DNA of 64,000 nucleotides from Diaminobutyricibacter sp049994905 (GTDB lineage: Bacteria; Actinomycetota; Actinomycetes; Actinomycetales; Microbacteriaceae): NCBI RefSeq assembly GCF_049994905.1, contig NZ_CP188258.1, forward strand, positions 3,224,001 to 3,288,000, given 5' to 3'. A program made the position numbers and the translations under genes. The notes under the pieces were generated by a model. It searched no databases. It was not told the origin of the DNA and saw nothing but the letters and a program-made list of their open reading frames with translations. Shown in pieces: positions 61,488 to 64,000 of the stretch. The first letter of the stretch is position 1. Each line of letters starts with the position of its first letter.

Positions 61488-62267
61488 GTGTCCAAGCGCA
61501 TCGAAGTCAACGACCTGAACGTCTACTACAGCAGTTTCCTCGCTGTCGAAGGCGTCTCCCTCACCATCGAACCCCGCACGGTGACTGCATTCATCGGCCC
61601 GAGCGGTTGCGGCAAGTCGACGTTCCTTCGCACACTGAACCGCATGCACGAGGTCATCCCGGGTGCCCGTGTCGAGGGCGACGTGCTGATCGACGGCAAC
61701 AACCTCTACGGCCCCGGGGTCGACCCGGTGCTGGTGCGCCGCCAGGTCGGAATGGTCTTCCAGCGGCCCAACCCGTTCCCGACGATGTCGATCCGCGACA
61801 ACGTGCTTGCGGGGGTCAAACTCAACAACCGGCGCATGTCGAAGAGCGAGTCCGACGAACTCGTCGAGCGGTCGCTGCGCGGCGCGAACCTCTGGAACGA
61901 GGTCAAGGACCGCCTCGCGCTGCCCGGATCCGGCCTTTCAGGCGGCCAGCAGCAGCGCCTCTGCATCGCGCGTGCGATCGCCGTCTCCCCCGACGTGCTG
62001 CTGATGGACGAGCCGTGCTCGGCACTGGACCCGATCTCGACTCTCGCCATCGAAGACCTCATCGAAGAGCTCAAGAACGACTACACGATCGTGATCGTCA
62101 CGCACAACATGCAGCAGGCGTCGCGCGTCTCCGATCGCACCGCGTTCTTCAACATCGCCGGCACAGGCAAGCCGGGCAAGCTCATCGAATACAACGACAC
62201 GAACATGATCTTCTCGAACCCGAGCGTGCAGGCCACCGAAGACTACGTTTCGGGTCGCTTCGGCTGA
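61488..62267 (+). CDS. pstB: Phosphate ABC transporter ATPase PstB
   Basis: A 259-residue ATPase, the normal PstB length. Walker A is GPSGCGKSTFL, signature LSGGQQQRLCIARA, Walker B LLMDEPCSALD, and the switch histidine is in IVTHNMQQASRVSDR. The start is a GTG 26 bases after pstA. It powers phosphate import. Confidence 0.97.
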   Translation: MSKRIEVNDLNVYYSSFLAVEGVSLTIEPRTVTAFIGPSGCGKSTFLRTLNRMHEVIPGARVEGDVLIDGNNLYGPGVDPVLVRRQVGMVFQRPNPFPTMSIRDNVLAGVKLNNRRMSKSESDELVERSLRGANLWNEVKDRLALPGSGLSGGQQQRLCIARAIAVSPDVLLMDEPCSALDPISTLAIEDLIEELKNDYTIVIVTHNMQQASRVSDRTAFFNIAGTGKPGKLIEYNDTNMIFSNPSVQATEDYVSGRFG

Positions 62268-62288
62268 GTCCTCAGCACAATCACCTCT

Positions 62289-62325
62289 GATGCGGCATCC
62301 GGTCACCGGGTGCCGCATCAGCTTT
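62289..62325 (+). terminator. Rho-independent-type terminator of the pst operon
   Basis: GATGCGGCA (62289-62297) pairs with TGCCGCATC (62311-62319), extended by CCGG/CCGG around TCA. AGCTTT follows. Confidence 0.7.
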
Positions 62326-62475
62326 AAGAGCAAGAGGCCGGGCCGCAGAACGCCTCTCGGCGCGAGGCCGCTCGGAGCGGCGAATATTGGAGCCCGGGGT
62401 TACTGCGGCCCGACCGACAACAAGTTTACCCGAGCCGCGGGGCCAGGAACGCGCCCCGCGTTCGCGACGAGTGAA

Positions 62476-63105
62476 CTATTCGAGCGATTCGTGGCGCCAC
62501 AGGCGTGCGCAGCTGGTGAGTTCTTCTGCGGTCTTCGTGAACCGGAGCGCGCGCGTCGTGAGTTCGCTTGCCCTCACCGGTTCGGTGGCATCCAGGTCGT
62601 CGGCCACGCTGGTGCAGCCGGCCGCCGTCACCCTGCAGAACGCGGCCGCCCGCTCGAGCGCGACCGCGAAGTCCCCTTCGAACACGCCACGCAGGATGCG
62701 GTCCGCGAGTTCGGTGATCTCCGCGGGCCCCGTAGGCATGGATGCTCCGGCCACCACAGGATCGATCGTCCCGATCACCTCGGTGCCGCGCTGGAACAGG
62801 TAGCTGGTTCCCTCCGGGTCCTGCCTGATCAGCAGCCGGATCAGGTAGATGCGCCAGAGCGCGCCGGGCAGGCTCTTGGGGTTCGCCCGCGCCCAGAGCT
62901 CGGCGATGGCGTCGATGCCGTTCTGGTCGGTGAACGCGACGAGACGGTCGACGACCTCCGGATCCGGATCGTTGCGCACGCGAGCGAGAAGCGCGTTCGC
63001 CGTTTCGTGCGCGACCCGGCTGATCTGGGCCGGATCCTCGCCGCCCTTGTACGCCTCGAATTTGCTGCCGGAGAACTTGGTCGGCTTGTGGAATTCGTCG
63101 CTCAT
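62476..63105 (-). CDS. Conserved actinobacterial protein of unknown function
   Basis: A 209-residue, mainly helical soluble protein: KPTKFSGSKFEAYKGG at the start, then PEVVDRLVAFTDQNGIDAIA and LPGALWRIYLIRLLIRQDPE. I recall similar proteins misnamed RNA polymerase beta subunit in databases; there is no polymerase motif here. The ATG at 63105 fits the conserved start, with GAGGAGG about 11 bases upstream. Function unknown. Confidence 0.75.
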   Translation of the reverse strand: MSDEFHKPTKFSGSKFEAYKGGEDPAQISRVAHETANALLARVRNDPDPEVVDRLVAFTDQNGIDAIAELWARANPKSLPGALWRIYLIRLLIRQDPEGTSYLFQRGTEVIGTIDPVVAGASMPTGPAEITELADRILRGVFEGDFAVALERAAAFCRVTAAGCTSVADDLDATEPVRASELTTRALRFTKTAEELTSCARLWRHESLE

Positions 63106-63185
63106 GCGGTCGTGTCCCTCCTCGAAACCGTCTCGATCGCGCGCGTGCGCGAGTGGTTCCAATCCACGGTAGATTAGTCCGGTAC

Positions 63186-63258
63186 GGGCCTGTAGCTCAG
63201 TTGGTAGAGCATCGGACTTTTAATCCGCGGGTCGTGGGTTCGAGCCCCACCGGGCCCA
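63186..63258 (+). tRNA. tRNA-Lys (UUU anticodon)
   Basis: A 73-base cloverleaf. Acceptor GGGCCTG pairs with CGGGCCC, the D-arm is GCTCAGTTGGTAGAGC, the anticodon loop CTTTTAA, and the T-loop GGTTCGAGCCC. Discriminator A; CCA not fully encoded. Confidence 0.96.
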
Positions 63259-63369
63259 CCCTTACAAACATTGGGATTCCAGCCCATCGCCGGTCTATCA
63301 GGACCGTGTGTTAGGCATCAGGACATCCATGACGGAACTGCATCAATAGACCCCTGACCATTCGGTCGT

Positions 63370-63660
63370 TTTTGGTCCTGACACGGCCGCCCGATGCGCC
63401 GGGAGGTGCGGTGACGACCGTCTGCGTCGAGCATGGGATCTCGTGGGAGTTGTTCTTTTGCGATCAAACGCCATGCTTCCGTCGAGGGCCAGGCCGCTGC
63501 ATTGGAGCCTCGAACCCGACGACCGAAGTCGAGCCCGAATCGGACCGACGACAAAGTTAGGCACAGGCGATCGGGGTTAGGGCTGCGCTGGAGCAGTCGG
63601 GCTTGATCATGGGCCGATCACGAGAATGCGCTCCGCCCGTACCCAATGATCACCCCGACC
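63370..63660 (+). pseudogene. Degenerate transposase-like relic (IS481-type helix-turn-helix region)
   Basis: Read across several frames, fragments VTTVCVEHGIS, then AAALEPRTRRPKSSPNRTDD, then AIGVRAALEQSGL and LDHGPI resemble the N-terminal region of IS481-family transposases. They are in the right order but in at least three different frames, with stops between them, so nothing intact is encoded. The relic begins about 110 bases after tRNA-Lys. The rest of 63259-63686 shows nothing else. Confidence 0.5.
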
Positions 63661-63686
63661 GACGAGACGGCGTGGCCGCCGACGCG

Positions 63687-64000
63687 CTACGACCTCGATC
63701 GACGCGCGCTGTCGTGGGCCGTCGGTGGTGCTTGGATCGCACGGCTAAACGTGCGCCATGCCGGGTCGCAGAGTTCAACCATGAGCTCGATCTCGGCAAG
63801 CGTCGCCGCGGGTACTGTGCCAATCTTCTCCGCCAGATCCGATTCGCTACTTATATCGAACATCCAGGTGCACGGAATCGCACCGTCGATCGGTAGCGCC
63901 ATTCGAACCACCCCGCTAAACGCGAATCCCTCCAAAGCAGGGACCGAAACTTCAATCGCCGTCCCGGTGATGTCGGTCGCCGCCGGCGCAACAATCTGAA
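63687..64000 (-). CDS. 3' end of an unidentified protein gene, cut by the window edge
   Basis: The minus-strand frame is open from the window end to the stop at 63687-63689. Visible residues include SVPALEGFAFSGVVRMALPI and LAEKIGTVPAATLAEIELMV, which look like genuine soluble-protein sequence, followed by an Ala/Arg/Ser tail. The plus-strand frame over the same bases (63646-63999) is less convincing. No family recognised. Confidence 0.4.
   Translation of the reverse strand, partial: QIVAPAATDITGTAIEVSVPALEGFAFSGVVRMALPIDGAIPCTWMFDISSESDLAEKIGTVPAATLAEIELMVELCDPAWRTFSRAIQAPPTAHDSARRSRS

Noticed and set aside
37749..63258. Shared 3' tRNA segments as attachment sites of one island
   Set aside because: The tRNA-Thr and tRNA-Lys 3' ends share only the conserved T-loop; no exact duplicated segment was found.

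Overview
The window is high-GC DNA from an actinobacterium, most likely a member of Microbacteriaceae. The evidence is gene content and order: mycothiol synthase (MshD), CarD, SenX3/RegX3 next to PhoU, a GlnR-type orphan regulator, an IspDF fusion next to CysS and RlmB, and an actinobacterial paa cluster. No CRISPR array, complete prophage, intact insertion sequence or rRNA was seen. Two tRNA genes are present, Thr-UGU and Lys-UUU. Family assignments come from reading the proteins by eye; no database search was run.

Layout. 1-8.1 kb: aerobic phenylacetate catabolism. It holds paaZ (cut by the window edge), a TetR regulator, paaK and paaI, then paaABCDE and a paaG-like isomerase, arranged around a divergent promoter with a TetR-like operator. 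8.1-17 kb: envelope and stress-type genes. These are SHOCT, DUF6325-like and DUF998-like proteins, two paralogous PLDc_N-SHOCT proteins, a GH15 glucanase/trehalase, a DUF7144-like protein, and a split DUF1214/DUF1254 operon. Two of these transcription units share an almost identical 23-bp palindrome. 17-25.3 kb: a secreted GH13-like glycosidase, a divergent RbsD/FucU mutarotase, cupin and IclR genes, an acyl-CoA module (CaiB CoA-transferase, MaoC hydratase, a CitE lyase lacking its N-terminus, LysR) and a two-subunit CoA-transferase.

25.2-37.3 kb: a CocE-type hydrolase and then the most unusual part. One operon encodes a LacI regulator, three ADP-ribosylglycohydrolase-fold proteins, a ribokinase-like PfkB kinase and a sugar ABC transporter with two paralogous binding proteins but no ATPase. 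Upstream of the LacI gene, upstream of the second binding-protein gene, and between the secreted glycosidase and the mutarotase lie A/T-rich sites built on the same 10-bp palindrome, AAATCGATTT. I infer one LacI regulon: an extracellular glycosidase, uptake, intracellular N- or O-glycoside cleavage by ARH-fold enzymes, mutarotation and phosphorylation of the released sugar. The substrate is unknown.

37.7-64 kb: mostly conserved core genome. It contains tRNA-Thr, a DsbA-like protein, an UgpC/MsmX-type ATPase, DUF4032, rlmB, cysS, ispDF, carD, regX3-senX3, phoU, gpmA, ygfZ, a nitrobindin-like protein, glnR-mshD, ppk1, a Nudix/phosphatase fusion and pstSCAB behind a PHO-box-like repeat. Together regX3-senX3, phoU, ppk1 and pstSCAB form a phosphate-homeostasis neighbourhood. 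The window ends with tRNA-Lys, a degenerate transposase-like relic and the edge of an unidentified gene.
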